DNA from: Caballeronia terrestris
GTDB taxonomy: Bacteria > Pseudomonadota > Gammaproteobacteria > Burkholderiales > Burkholderiaceae
Length of the DNA stretch: 64,000 nucleotides
NCBI RefSeq assembly: GCF_001544515.1
Contig: NZ_FCOL02000020.1
Location: 54,389-118,388, forward strand
Direction: 5' to 3'
Shown: positions 28,981 to 36,865 of the stretch, piece by piece
How positions within the stretch are numbered: position 1 is the stretch's first letter
Layout of the letters: each line of letters begins with the position of its first letter
Made by a program: the position numbers and the translations under genes
The notes under the pieces: generated by a model
Seen by the model: the letters and a program-made list of their open reading frames with translations, nothing else
Told to the model about the DNA's origin: nothing
Database searches by the model: none

Positions 28981-29048
28981 AATCGCATGCGATTGACATC
29001 GCTGATTTCTTCGTTCATTATGCGTCGCATGCGATCTAAACGCATGCG
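28981..29048 (+). promoter_or_regulatory. ohr promoter with three OhrR-type operator palindromes
   Basis: Near-consensus sigma70 promoter: TTGACA at 28993-28998, 17-base spacer, CATTAT at 29016-29021. The palindrome AATCGCATGCGATT (28981-28994) overlaps the -35 box. TCGCATGCGA (29025-29034) covers the expected start point, and CGCATGCG lies at 29041-29048. The same core recurs upstream of the ohrR gene, so OhrR binding is inferred. Confidence 0.75.
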
Positions 29049-29090
29049 AGCAAAAGACGTACAATCCGCCATCCATCAAGGAAATCCATC

Positions 29091-29537
29091 ATGACCAAGA
29101 TCGAAAAAGTCATCTTCTCGGGCAACACCCACACCACGATCAACCGCGACCCCGACGCCCAGCGCGGCGAGCACGGCGTCGTCGACATCAGGCTGTCGGC
29201 GCCGGGCGGGCAAAACCACCAGTTCATCGCGGCCGAACCGCATCCGACCGCCGAGCAATTGTTCGCCGGCGCCTGGTCGGCCTGTTACATCAGCGCGCTC
29301 GGCATCGCGGCGTCGCTGAAGAAGGTCACGCTGCCGCCTGACGCTTCCGTAGATATTCAGGTCGACGTCGGCCAGACTGGTCCCGGCTGGTTTCTCGGCG
29401 CGCAGTTCACCGTCCGCGTACCGGGCGTGGCGCAGGACGTCGCCGAGGCGATCGCACACTCGGCGCATCAGATCTGCCCGTATTCGAAGGCCGTGCGCGG
29501 GAATATCGACGTCGCTTTGAACGTCATTACGGCTTGA
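29091..29537 (+). CDS. ohr: Organic hydroperoxide resistance protein Ohr (OsmC/Ohr superfamily)
   Basis: 148 residues; ribosome site AAGGAAA upstream of the ATG. The two redox cysteines of the Ohr fold are present: GAWSACYISALG and HQICPYSKAVRGN. The N-terminal strands match Ohr (EHGVVDIRLSAPGG). It is a thiol-dependent peroxidase that reduces organic and fatty-acid hydroperoxides using lipoylated proteins as donor. The promoter carries three palindromes shared with the ohrR promoter 2 kb away, so peroxide-inducible derepression is expected. Confidence 0.95.
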   Translation: MTKIEKVIFSGNTHTTINRDPDAQRGEHGVVDIRLSAPGGQNHQFIAAEPHPTAEQLFAGAWSACYISALGIAASLKKVTLPPDASVDIQVDVGQTGPGWFLGAQFTVRVPGVAQDVAEAIAHSAHQICPYSKAVRGNIDVALNVITA

Positions 29538-29581
29538 TGCGGCAAGGCCCGCACCTCTCAATCTTTTCGAGGACTTACATC

Positions 29582-29854
29582 ATGAAGACCAAACTTATCG
29601 CTGCGCTGCTCGTCGCACTTTCGGTTTCTGCCGCCGCTCCTGCTTTCGCCAGCGGCTATGGTCCGGCACCTTTCTACACGCCATCGATCGGCGCGCCCGC
29701 AACGCAACGCGGTCAGAGCGTGCAAACGCTCGCCGCCGAGCGTGACGACGCTGCCGGTGCGCAATCGGCTTATGGCGGCGTTGCCATCGGCCGGTCGCAG
29801 ACTGGGAGTCGTGTCACCGTGACTCAGCGCGACGCTCTCTATTCACGTCACTAG
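29582..29854 (+). CDS. Small exported protein of unknown function
   Basis: 90 residues from the ATG at 29582 (GAGGA about 8 bases upstream). The signal peptide is clear (MKTKLIAALLVALSVSAAAPAFA/SGYG). The mature part is about 65 residues, polar and Gly/Ala/Ser/Gln-rich, with no Cys or recognisable domain. It resembles the many short secreted proteins of Burkholderiaceae. It begins 44 bases after ohr and may be read from the same peroxide-inducible promoter; role unknown. Confidence 0.7.
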   Translation: MKTKLIAALLVALSVSAAAPAFASGYGPAPFYTPSIGAPATQRGQSVQTLAAERDDAAGAQSAYGGVAIGRSQTGSRVTVTQRDALYSRH

Positions 29855-29914
29855 ATCGCGCCGGTCACGGCACCGGACGGGTCACGATTTATTCACCAAA
29901 GGAACGAGCAAGCA

Positions 29915-30295
29915 ATGTTCAGTCATGTAGCGGTCGGCACGAACGACCTGGAAAAAGCGAAGCAGTTCTACGATGCCGTGCTGGGTGCGCTCGGTTATGA
30001 GGAAGGTTTTGACGACCTCGGTCAGGGTCTGCGCTACGTTTATCGCGACGAGGAGGGCCTTTTCATCATCACCCGCCCACGCGATGGCGCGCCGGCCACG
30101 CATGCCAACGGCGGCACGATCGGCTTTACCTGCCAGTCGCCGGATCAGGTCGATCTCTGGCATGCCGCCGGGGTCGCCAATGGCGGCAAATCGGAAGAGG
30201 ACCCACCCGGCGCGCGTGGCGCAGGGCTCTATCTCGCCTATCTGCGCGATCCGGACGGCAACAAGCTCGGCGCGCTGTATCGCATGCCCGCCTGA
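29915..30295 (+). CDS. VOC-superfamily (glyoxalase/bleomycin-resistance-like) protein
   Basis: 126 residues, one full VOC module. N-terminal strand [28 protein letters not shown] and C-terminal half [19 protein letters not shown]. Candidate metal ligands are His4 and a C-terminal acidic residue, but the family is functionally diverse. It lies between the small secreted-protein gene and msrA in the oxidant-defence cluster, so detoxification of an oxidation product is possible; that is inference. Confidence 0.85.
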   Translation: MFSHVAVGTNDLEKAKQFYDAVLGALGYEEGFDDLGQGLRYVYRDEEGLFIITRPRDGAPATHANGGTIGFTCQSPDQVDLWHAAGVANGGKSEEDPPGARGAGLYLAYLRDPDGNKLGALYRMPA

Positions 30296-30417
30296 GGCGA
30301 GCGTCCTTCGCTCCGCCACGCAGCAAGGGAAGGGAATTCCAGCTATCGTATCGAACGACGAATCGATTCACCTTGCAACGGTTTTTCGGCTATACGCCAC
30401 TCTTGGAGAGAATTGAA

Positions 30418-30927
30418 ATGACGACGCAAACCGAAACCGCCATCCTGGCCGGCGGCTGCTTCTGGGGCATGCAGGACCTGCTGCGGCGCTACTCCGGCGT
30501 GTTGTCCACGCGCGTGGGCTACACGGGCGGCGACGTTCCCAACGCCACCTACCGCAACCACGGCACGCACGCCGAAGGCATCGAGATCGTGTTCGATCCC
30601 AGCCAGATAAGCTATCGCCGGATCCTGGAATTCTTCTTCCAGATCCATGATCCGACGACAAAGAACCGCCAGGGCAACGACATCGGAGCGAGCTACCGTT
30701 CGGCCATCTTCTATCTCAACGATGAGCAGAAGCAAGTGGCCCTGGACACCGTCGCCGACGTCGATGCCTCCGATCTCTGGCCCGGCAAGGTCGTGACCGA
30801 GATCGTTCCTGCAGGCCCGTTCTGGGAGGCCGAGCCGGAACATCAGGACTATTTGGAACGCCTTCCCGACGGATATACGTGCCACTTCGTCCGGCCGGGC
30901 TGGAAACTTCCGGTCAAGTCAGCTTAA
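30418..30927 (+). CDS. msrA: Peptide methionine-S-sulfoxide reductase MsrA
   Basis: 169 residues from ATG 30418 (GGAGAG upstream). The active-site signature [16 protein letters not shown] carries the catalytic Cys, and [20 protein letters not shown] is diagnostic. It reduces the S-epimer of methionine sulfoxide with thioredoxin. No MsrB is fused. The C-terminus ([14 protein letters not shown]) lacks a clear recycling-Cys pair. Located with ohr and ohrR, consistent with an oxidant-repair role. Confidence 0.95.
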   Translation: MTTQTETAILAGGCFWGMQDLLRRYSGVLSTRVGYTGGDVPNATYRNHGTHAEGIEIVFDPSQISYRRILEFFFQIHDPTTKNRQGNDIGASYRSAIFYLNDEQKQVALDTVADVDASDLWPGKVVTEIVPAGPFWEAEPEHQDYLERLPDGYTCHFVRPGWKLPVKSA

Positions 30928-30967
30928 GCGATGGTTGGCTGCAGTCCTCGTCTCGCGTCATTCGCGA

Positions 30968-31056
30968 TATAATCGCATGCGATACATCGTCTTGCATGCG
31001 ATACATCGTCTTGCATGCGATACATCGTCTTGCATGCGATATATCGTCTTGCATGC
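30968..31056 (+). promoter_or_regulatory. ohrR promoter region with five regularly spaced GCATGC operator cores
   Basis: A perfect -10 TATAAT at 30968-30973 runs into the palindrome ATCGCATGCGAT (30972-30983). The core GCATGC then repeats at 30975, 30994, 31013, 31032 and 31051, an exact 19-base period with unit GCATGCGATACATCGTCTT, the last two units slightly changed. Only the first core has the full palindrome; the others have TTGCATGCGAT. Expected to bind OhrR and autoregulate the downstream gene. Confidence 0.75.
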
Positions 31057-31088
31057 GAGACGTTGGTCTTCAGCCAGAGAGGATGCAG

Positions 31089-31547
31089 ATGAAAAACAAG
31101 GATCAGGCGGCGCCCGCGAACGTGATGCTTTCCGATTTCCTCTGCTTCGCGGTCTATTCCGCGAACCTGGCGTTCGGCAAGGCCTACAAGCCGATTCTCG
31201 AGGAACTCGGGCTGACCTACACGCAATACATCACGATCATTGCGCTGTGGGAAGAAGACAACCAGACCGTCGGCGGCCTGGGAGAGAAGCTCTTTCTCGA
31301 ATCCAACACGCTCACGCCGATCCTGAAGAAACTTGAGGCAATGGGTTATCTGGAAAGGCAGCGCGATCCGGAAGACGAACGACAAGTGCGGGTCAGCCTC
31401 ACAAAAATTGGCCGACGGCTGCGCGAAAAAGGCTTCAGGAAGGACCTCGTCGAGGCGACTGGCCTCGCGCCCGAGGAGTTCGCGAAAGTGCAGAAGGCGA
31501 TCGTGACGCTGCGCAAGAATCTGATCGAGTCGCTTCAGACCGATTGA
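31089..31547 (+). CDS. ohrR: OhrR-type MarR-family organic-peroxide-sensing repressor
   Basis: 152 residues from the ATG at 31089; AGAGAGG sits six bases upstream, so the ATG at 31083 is less likely. The sensing cysteine is in LSDFLCFAVYSANLAFGKAYKPIL-type sequence (Cys19), matching the N-terminal reactive Cys of OhrR. A winged helix-turn-helix follows (GGLGEKLFLESNTLTPILKK; RQRDPEDERQVRVSLT). Peroxide oxidation of this Cys should release it from DNA. It probably controls ohr and itself through the GCATGC palindromes. No second, C-terminal Cys of the Xanthomonas two-Cys type is visible, so it is likely of the one-Cys type. Confidence 0.92.
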   Translation: MKNKDQAAPANVMLSDFLCFAVYSANLAFGKAYKPILEELGLTYTQYITIIALWEEDNQTVGGLGEKLFLESNTLTPILKKLEAMGYLERQRDPEDERQVRVSLTKIGRRLREKGFRKDLVEATGLAPEEFAKVQKAIVTLRKNLIESLQTD

Positions 31548-31698
31548 CGCGCGATGCTGTAGAGAAACATCACGGTCTCCGACCCTTTCCCGCAACGCGG
31601 CGACGGCGAGCCGCGTCACAGGATTTGTCGGATCGCGCAAAATGCATCGTTTCCACGATCCGGAATCGTCGTCACTGACGATATCGAGCGTCGGAAGC

Positions 31699-32523
31699 TC
31701 AATCCGCCCAATCGACGAGCCCGAAGTGCGCCGTCAACAGCACCGCGATCCCGAACGCGATCCGATACCACGCGAACGGCACGAAGTTATGCGTCGCGAC
31801 ATAGCGCAGCAGCCAGCGCACGCACACCCACGCGCTGATGAACGAAAACACGAGCCCGACGGCAAAGAGCGGCACGTCACCGACCGACAGCAGATGCCGT
31901 TCCTTGTACAGGCTGTACACGCCGGCGCCGATCAGCGTGGGGATCGCCAGAAAGAAGCTGAACTCCGTTGCCGTGTTGCGGCTCAGGCCGAACAGCATGC
32001 CGCCGATAATGGTCGAACCCGAACGACTCACGCCCGGCACGAGCGCCAGGCACTGCATCAGCCCGACCTTGAGCGCATCGAGCGGCGACATGTCATCCAC
32101 TGAAAATACGCGCGTCGCGCTGGCGGGCCGGCGCTCGGCCCACAGAATGACGATCGCGCCGACGATGAACGACGTCGCCACGACCGTCGGCGTAAAGAGA
32201 TGGGCCTTGACCGCTTTGCCCGCCAGCAAACCGATGACCACGGCCGGCAGAAACGCGATCAGCACGTTCAGCACGAAACGCCGCGCTTTCGCGTCGGCGC
32301 GGATGCCAGCGGCGGTGTCGGCGAGACGGCGCCAGTAGAAAAGGATGATGGCGAAGATCGCGCCGGTCTGGATTGCGATATCGAACACCTTGGCCTTCTC
32401 GCTCGTGAAGTGCAGCAGCGAGCCTGCGAGTATCAGGTGGCCCGTCGAGGAAATGGGCAGGAACTCGGTTAGCCCTTCCACGACGCCCATGATTGCAGCT
32501 TTGATCAGTAGCAAAAGATCCAC
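31699..32523 (-). CDS. uppP: Undecaprenyl-diphosphatase UppP (BacA)
   Basis: 274 residues from a GTG at 32523, integral membrane with about eight helices. Signature regions are [20 protein letters not shown] near the N-terminus and [20 protein letters not shown] in the middle; both carry catalytic Glu/Ser/Arg residues. It recycles undecaprenyl diphosphate to the monophosphate carrier for cell-wall and glycan synthesis and gives bacitracin tolerance. Monocistronic; neighbours on both sides read toward or away from it. Confidence 0.96.
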   Translation of the reverse strand: MDLLLLIKAAIMGVVEGLTEFLPISSTGHLILAGSLLHFTSEKAKVFDIAIQTGAIFAIILFYWRRLADTAAGIRADAKARRFVLNVLIAFLPAVVIGLLAGKAVKAHLFTPTVVATSFIVGAIVILWAERRPASATRVFSVDDMSPLDALKVGLMQCLALVPGVSRSGSTIIGGMLFGLSRNTATEFSFFLAIPTLIGAGVYSLYKERHLLSVGDVPLFAVGLVFSFISAWVCVRWLLRYVATHNFVPFAWYRIAFGIAVLLTAHFGLVDWAD

Positions 32524-32749
32524 GGATTCCCCGGTAATAGGAAGTTGAGAAAAGGGGTGAAGCTAACACGCGGTTATTACACCTGTCAGCGCGCCGGCGC
32601 TCCTTCCGCCACCGCGCGTTTCGGCTGTCGCCCGGCAATCCGGTGCGAGAGACGGGATCAGGCCCGAGTGAGGCTGCGGCGTTTGTCGCAAGCGATTCCG
32701 CTGGTATGTCTTTTCGACATCGCGAACGTTTGCCCTGTTAGCCTGAGCG
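32524..32749. other. Intergenic region, no gene seen
   Basis: About 225 bases between uppP and the outer-membrane protein gene, both read leftward. It should hold the uppP promoter. No tRNA, repeat or convincing terminator was found. Confidence 0.4.
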
Positions 32750-33778
32750 CTAGAAGCTCACTGCGAACCCGAACGATACGCCGTGCACGTTGTGTCCGAA
32801 CACGTATCGGACCATCGCGCGCGTCCTCGTGATCACGACCGGGTACTTGCTGCTGTCGAGTTCCAGACCGACCCCGAGCGACGTGAGGTTGTTGAAGCCA
32901 AGCACGCCGGCGCTGTCGCCGAAATATTGCGAATACGCGGTTTCGAGCACGTAGCGAACCGGCTTGTCGAGCGCATGCCAGCCTGTAGGCGCGCGCCAGC
33001 GTGCCCACAGGCTCAGTTGCTGCGCGTCGGCCGTTCCATGAACCGCCTGAGACGAGCCGCCGAAGCTCTGCAGATGGATGTCGGTGGCCCGCAATTCGAC
33101 GTCGATCTCGTAGTTCTCGCGGTAATGCTCGAAATCCAGCATGAGCGAGCCTCCGTATCCATAGGCGTTGAGCACGCCGTCTTCGAGGAACTGGAGGTTG
33201 CTGTCGGTGACGTGGTTGACGACCGACTGCGCCACCCTCAAGTCGCTCGCAACGCGGCCGATCACGCCGTTAAGGATAGGGCGTATCGCCAGTTCATCGG
33301 TGATCGGGAAGTTCCAGCCGACACCGACCGTTGTGCTGAACGAGTTCCACTTCACTGGAAGCGGGCGCTGCTGTATGCCGTCCGATGCGACGAACGTCGG
33401 GTCGTAGCGACTGTATGCGAGCGTGCCCTCGAGATAGAGTGGGAACGATTTGCTCAGCACGAAGCCGCCGCCGAGCTGGGTCTGACCGAAGCCAGGGTTG
33501 CCGGTCGCGCCGCTGTTGATCGAGAGGGAACTGGTGGTGACGTCGGGAACGGTAGTGTAGGTCATGAGCGACAGCACGGCGTCGGCGTGGTCCTTGACGT
33601 CGCCGCCTATCACGGTGCGGTTCGAGAGCGGAGGAGCGGCCTGGGCGCCGCATTCGGTTGACAGTAGGGCGGACGCGAACGCGATGCAATACGCGACAGA
33701 CGCCTGCCGCAGGAAACGTGCAAATAATTCCAGACGATTCGGCTGAACCAGGCAACGAATCAACGTGCATGAAATCAT
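32750..33778 (-). CDS. Exported outer-membrane beta-barrel protein
   Basis: 342 residues from the ATG at 33778 (CGAGGTG upstream); the frame is open further but without ribosome site or homology-like sequence. A long signal sequence (ASVAYCIAFASALLSTECGA) precedes alternating aromatic/polar beta strands (FPLYLEGTLAYSRYDPTF; WNSFSTTVGVGWNFPITDEL). The C-terminus VHGVSFGFAVSF ends in Phe, the BAM recognition pattern. It may belong to the solitary autotransporter-barrel type, with no passenger domain; that family call is tentative. Function unknown. Confidence 0.75.
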   Translation of the reverse strand: MISCTLIRCLVQPNRLELFARFLRQASVAYCIAFASALLSTECGAQAAPPLSNRTVIGGDVKDHADAVLSLMTYTTVPDVTTSSLSINSGATGNPGFGQTQLGGGFVLSKSFPLYLEGTLAYSRYDPTFVASDGIQQRPLPVKWNSFSTTVGVGWNFPITDELAIRPILNGVIGRVASDLRVAQSVVNHVTDSNLQFLEDGVLNAYGYGGSLMLDFEHYRENYEIDVELRATDIHLQSFGGSSQAVHGTADAQQLSLWARWRAPTGWHALDKPVRYVLETAYSQYFGDSAGVLGFNNLTSLGVGLELDSSKYPVVITRTRAMVRYVFGHNVHGVSFGFAVSF

Positions 33779-34020
33779 CGCGCACCTCGTGTGGACGATC
33801 GCTGCAATCCGGGAGACGTCGAATGGCAAGAGTACACGGCCCGGCCTAAAACGAATACGGTTCGCTTGAATGCCCCGGTCGAATGGTATAGAACTGACGA
33901 TGCGGTCATTCAAAACATGACTCAGCAGGAAGGGAGCGTTGTCGATCGCATTGCTCCAGCTCTTATGGCCGCGATTCGAATCATCGAGCGTTTCTCCAGG
34001 CAGGGAATCCGGGGCAAGCG

Positions 34021-35679
34021 ATGTTTCCTCCCGCGCAATGGCTCAGGCTCTATCGGCCGCAGTGGCTCGCGCGCGATGCCGTCGCGGGCGTGACGCTCGC
34101 CGCCTACGGCATCCCGGTTTCGCTCGCGTACGCCTCGCTCGCCGGGCTGCCGCCGCAGTACGGCGTCTACTGCTATCTGGTCGGTGGTCCGTTCTACGCG
34201 CTGTTCGGATCGTCGCGACAACTCGCGATTGGGCCAACCTCCGCGATCTCCCTGCTCGTCGGTGTCTCGGTCGCGGGCATGGCCGCGGGCGATCCCGGAC
34301 GCTGGGCGTCGATCGCGGCGCTGACCGCCGTGATCATGGCCGGCATGTGCGTCCTCGCGTGGCTCTTGCGCATGAGTTCGCTCGTTAACTTCATCAGCGA
34401 AACGATATTGCTCGGCTTCAAGGCCGGCGCTGCGCTGACCATCGCCCTGACGCAACTGCCGAAGCTTTTCGGGGTGAAGGGAGGCGGCGACCACTTTTTC
34501 GAGCGCATCGCCACGCTCGCCGGACAGCTCCCCGCGACCAACCTCGCGGTGTTCGCGTTCGGCATGGTGGCGCTCGCCGTGTTGCTGCTCGGAGAGAAGT
34601 TCTTGCCAGGCCGTCCCGTTGCGCTGCTCGTCGTAGTGGTTTCGATCATCGTGCTGTCGGTTACGTCGTTGCGGTCGCTTGGGTTCAGCGTGGTCGGCGC
34701 GTTGCCGCAGGGCTTGCCCGAGTTCCGTTTGCCCGGATTGCGCGCGCGCGACGTGGACGGCGTTATTCCGCTGGCTTTCGCATGCCTGCTGCTTTCGTAT
34801 GTCGAGAGTGTGTCAGCCGCGCGCGCGTTGGCGCAGGCGCACGGCTACGAAATCGATTCGCGGCAGGAGTTGCTCGGACTGGGCGCGGCGAATCTGGCGG
34901 CGGGACTGTTTCAGGCTTATCCGGTCGCGGGCGGGCTGTCGCAGTCATCGGTCAACGACAAGGCAGGCGCGAAGTCGCCGCTTGCGCTGGTATTCGCGTC
35001 GGTCACCATCGGCTTGTGCCTGATGTTCCTCACCGGACTGCTGGCGAATCTGCCGAACGTCGTCCTCGCGGCCATCGTGCTGGTTGCCGTCAAGGGCCTG
35101 ATCGACGTCGGCGAAATGCGTCACGTTTGGCGCGTCAGCCGTTTCGAGTTCAGCGTATCGATGGTCGCCTTCGCGGCCGTGCTGCTGCTCGGGATTCTCA
35201 AGGGCGTCATCGTTGCCGTGCTGGTTTCTATGCTGCTGCTGATCCGGCGCGCCGCGCGCCCGCATGTTGCCGTGCTCGGCCGTATTCCAGGGACGCGCAT
35301 TTTCTCGGACATCGAGCGCCATCCGGAGAACGAGCCTGTCGCGGGCGTGCTGGCATTTCGCGTCGAGGCGTCGCTGCTTTATTTCAACGTCGAGCATGTG
35401 AGAGCTGTGGTTCGACAGAGAGTTGGCTCGACGGAAGTGCCGCTCAGGCTGGTGATCTTCGATCTGTCCACGACGCCCATCGTCGATCTTGCAGGCGCGC
35501 GCATGCTGGCTGCTGTGCACGCGGAACTGCATGCCGCGGGCATCGATATGCGAATCGTGTCGGCGCATGCCGAAGTGAGGGACATGTTGCGCGCTGAAGG
35601 TCTCGAAGAACGCGTCGGGCAGATCGGGCGACGCGCCTCGGTGGCCGATGTGATCGAGAGTATGCAGGGCGCTGTGTGA
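34021..35679 (+). CDS. SulP-family anion transporter with STAS domain
   Basis: 552 residues. SulP core of about 12 helices with the conserved YASLAGLPPQYGVYCYLVGG and IGPTSAISLLVGV segments and FQAYPVAGGLSQSSVNDKAGAKSPL. A C-terminal STAS domain (about 430-550; LVIFDLSTTPIVDLAGARML) follows. Unlike the two SulP proteins at 3-10 kb it has no cNMP domain. Likely substrate sulfate, bicarbonate or a dicarboxylate. Single gene divergent from the outer-membrane protein gene. Confidence 0.93.
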   Translation: MFPPAQWLRLYRPQWLARDAVAGVTLAAYGIPVSLAYASLAGLPPQYGVYCYLVGGPFYALFGSSRQLAIGPTSAISLLVGVSVAGMAAGDPGRWASIAALTAVIMAGMCVLAWLLRMSSLVNFISETILLGFKAGAALTIALTQLPKLFGVKGGGDHFFERIATLAGQLPATNLAVFAFGMVALAVLLLGEKFLPGRPVALLVVVVSIIVLSVTSLRSLGFSVVGALPQGLPEFRLPGLRARDVDGVIPLAFACLLLSYVESVSAARALAQAHGYEIDSRQELLGLGAANLAAGLFQAYPVAGGLSQSSVNDKAGAKSPLALVFASVTIGLCLMFLTGLLANLPNVVLAAIVLVAVKGLIDVGEMRHVWRVSRFEFSVSMVAFAAVLLLGILKGVIVAVLVSMLLLIRRAARPHVAVLGRIPGTRIFSDIERHPENEPVAGVLAFRVEASLLYFNVEHVRAVVRQRVGSTEVPLRLVIFDLSTTPIVDLAGARMLAAVHAELHAAGIDMRIVSAHAEVRDMLRAEGLEERVGQIGRRASVADVIESMQGAV

Positions 35680-35714
35680 TGTGCGCTGGAACAGCCGATT
35701 GTCTTTTGCGGTGC

Positions 35715-35728
35715 TTGATCTAGATTAA
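35715..35728 (+). promoter_or_regulatory. Candidate FNR/ANR-type box
   Basis: TTGATCTAGATTAA matches the FNR/ANR dyad TTGAT-N4-ATCAA at nine of ten defined positions. It lies about 95 bases upstream of the gene at 35823. Suggests low-oxygen activation of that gene and possibly of the glycogen phosphorylase after it. Confidence 0.45.
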
Positions 35729-35736
35729 TAGATGAT

Positions 35737-35766
35737 CCGTCGGGGTTCGGCCCAAGAACCCGACGG
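35737..35766 (+). other. Strong GC hairpin in the leader of the 35823 gene
   Basis: CCGTCGGGGTTC pairs with GAACCCGACGG across a short loop, leaving a single-base bulge. No T-run follows on either strand, so it is not a classic intrinsic terminator. It may stabilise the leader or end SulP transcription weakly. Confidence 0.45.
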
Positions 35767-35822
35767 CGACGAGCAGCCTGACTACGCGTTTAAATACATT
35801 CCCCGGCGGGCGTGGAGGGGCC

Positions 35823-36758
35823 ATGAAAGCCATCGTCGCCTGCGTGGCGGCATGCCTTGGCGAGCTGGCCGGCGCATCGCTCGCCGATGCCGCAATCCGC
35901 TATGCGCAAGACTTGCGGCCCAACGGTTCGATCTTGCTAGCAATGTCGTCGTCTGCGTTGCTGGTTCCGCAACGATCTGTCTATGACGAGATGCTAATGG
36001 AGAACGGCATCGAGCCCGGGTCGAGCAAGGCGAAGTTGATCGTCGCGTGGGTCGAGCGGATCCATCACGACCCGACGATCACAAGCAACATGCAGCAAAC
36101 GAGGGCGCTTTTCCTCGGCGCGCAGTCCCGCTCCGACCTCGTCGCGGACGGGCTCGCGCGTCTTGCGCCGCCGCGACGCCTGCAATACGTCACGCTGATC
36201 ACCAGGTTCCTCGACACGCTCGTCCCGACCGACTGCTTTGGGTTGAACGATATGAGCGAGGTCGTGAACCACGTGAGCCTTGGCGAGATGTCGGAAACGG
36301 ACATCGACGAATACTTCCGGATGCTGCTCGACGCCATTCGCGCGTCCGCATCGAACGCGCCTCTCGACGTACCCACGCCGCAGCAATCCGCCGATGCGCA
36401 AACGAGCCTGAACAACGCGTTGCTGATCGAGCTGGACAACACGGAGGCGAACGTCGCGCGTTACGAGGCGTATATGTCGAACCCGAGGAATGCCGCGCCG
36501 GACGATGCATGCTGGGCAATCAGAGTAACGATGCACGCGATCCTTGCGATGCCGGAACCGTATCGTGACGTCGTGCTGCGCAACACGGTCAGTCCGCGCA
36601 ATCGTCGGGTAACGCCCGATACGCGCGGGTCTCCAATGAAAGAAAGCGTTCCGGCATTGCCGCAGACGCGAATCCGGATTACGCATGCCGGAGCATGCTT
36701 GCAATCGGCGCGCTTTAACATAAGCTTGCTTGAGGGAAGGACTGGTGCCGTGTTCTGA
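35823..36758 (+). CDS. Hypothetical protein of unknown function
   Basis: 311 residues; ribosome site GGAGGGG just upstream. Not recognised. The N-terminus (MKAIVACVAACLGELAGASLAD) is hydrophobic but lacks a clear cleavage site; the rest is soluble, mostly helical by appearance and acidic in the middle (SLGEMSETDIDEYFRMLLDAI). The last 60 residues are basic and less ordered. It sits behind an FNR-like box and 107 bases ahead of glycogen phosphorylase, in the kind of neighbourhood seen for low-oxygen or stationary-phase genes. Role unknown. Confidence 0.7.
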   Translation: MKAIVACVAACLGELAGASLADAAIRYAQDLRPNGSILLAMSSSALLVPQRSVYDEMLMENGIEPGSSKAKLIVAWVERIHHDPTITSNMQQTRALFLGAQSRSDLVADGLARLAPPRRLQYVTLITRFLDTLVPTDCFGLNDMSEVVNHVSLGEMSETDIDEYFRMLLDAIRASASNAPLDVPTPQQSADAQTSLNNALLIELDNTEANVARYEAYMSNPRNAAPDDACWAIRVTMHAILAMPEPYRDVVLRNTVSPRNRRVTPDTRGSPMKESVPALPQTRIRITHAGACLQSARFNISLLEGRTGAVF

Positions 36759-36865
36759 AGCGCATAAAAAACATCAGCTTCGAACCCATCAACCCGATGC
36801 GCGTGCATGATGGTAATCGAGCGACGATGCTCAGCGCGGCGCCCGGGTATCCCGAGGGCCCAAGC

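Noticed and set aside
30975..31056. Regular repeats that might suggest a CRISPR array.
   Set aside because: The period is only 19 bp, with no unique spacers and no cas genes. The sequence is a tandem operator array in a promoter.
33791..34093. A plus-strand frame upstream of the SulP gene at 34021.
   Set aside because: It overlaps the SulP start in another frame, has no ribosome site and no domain-like sequence.
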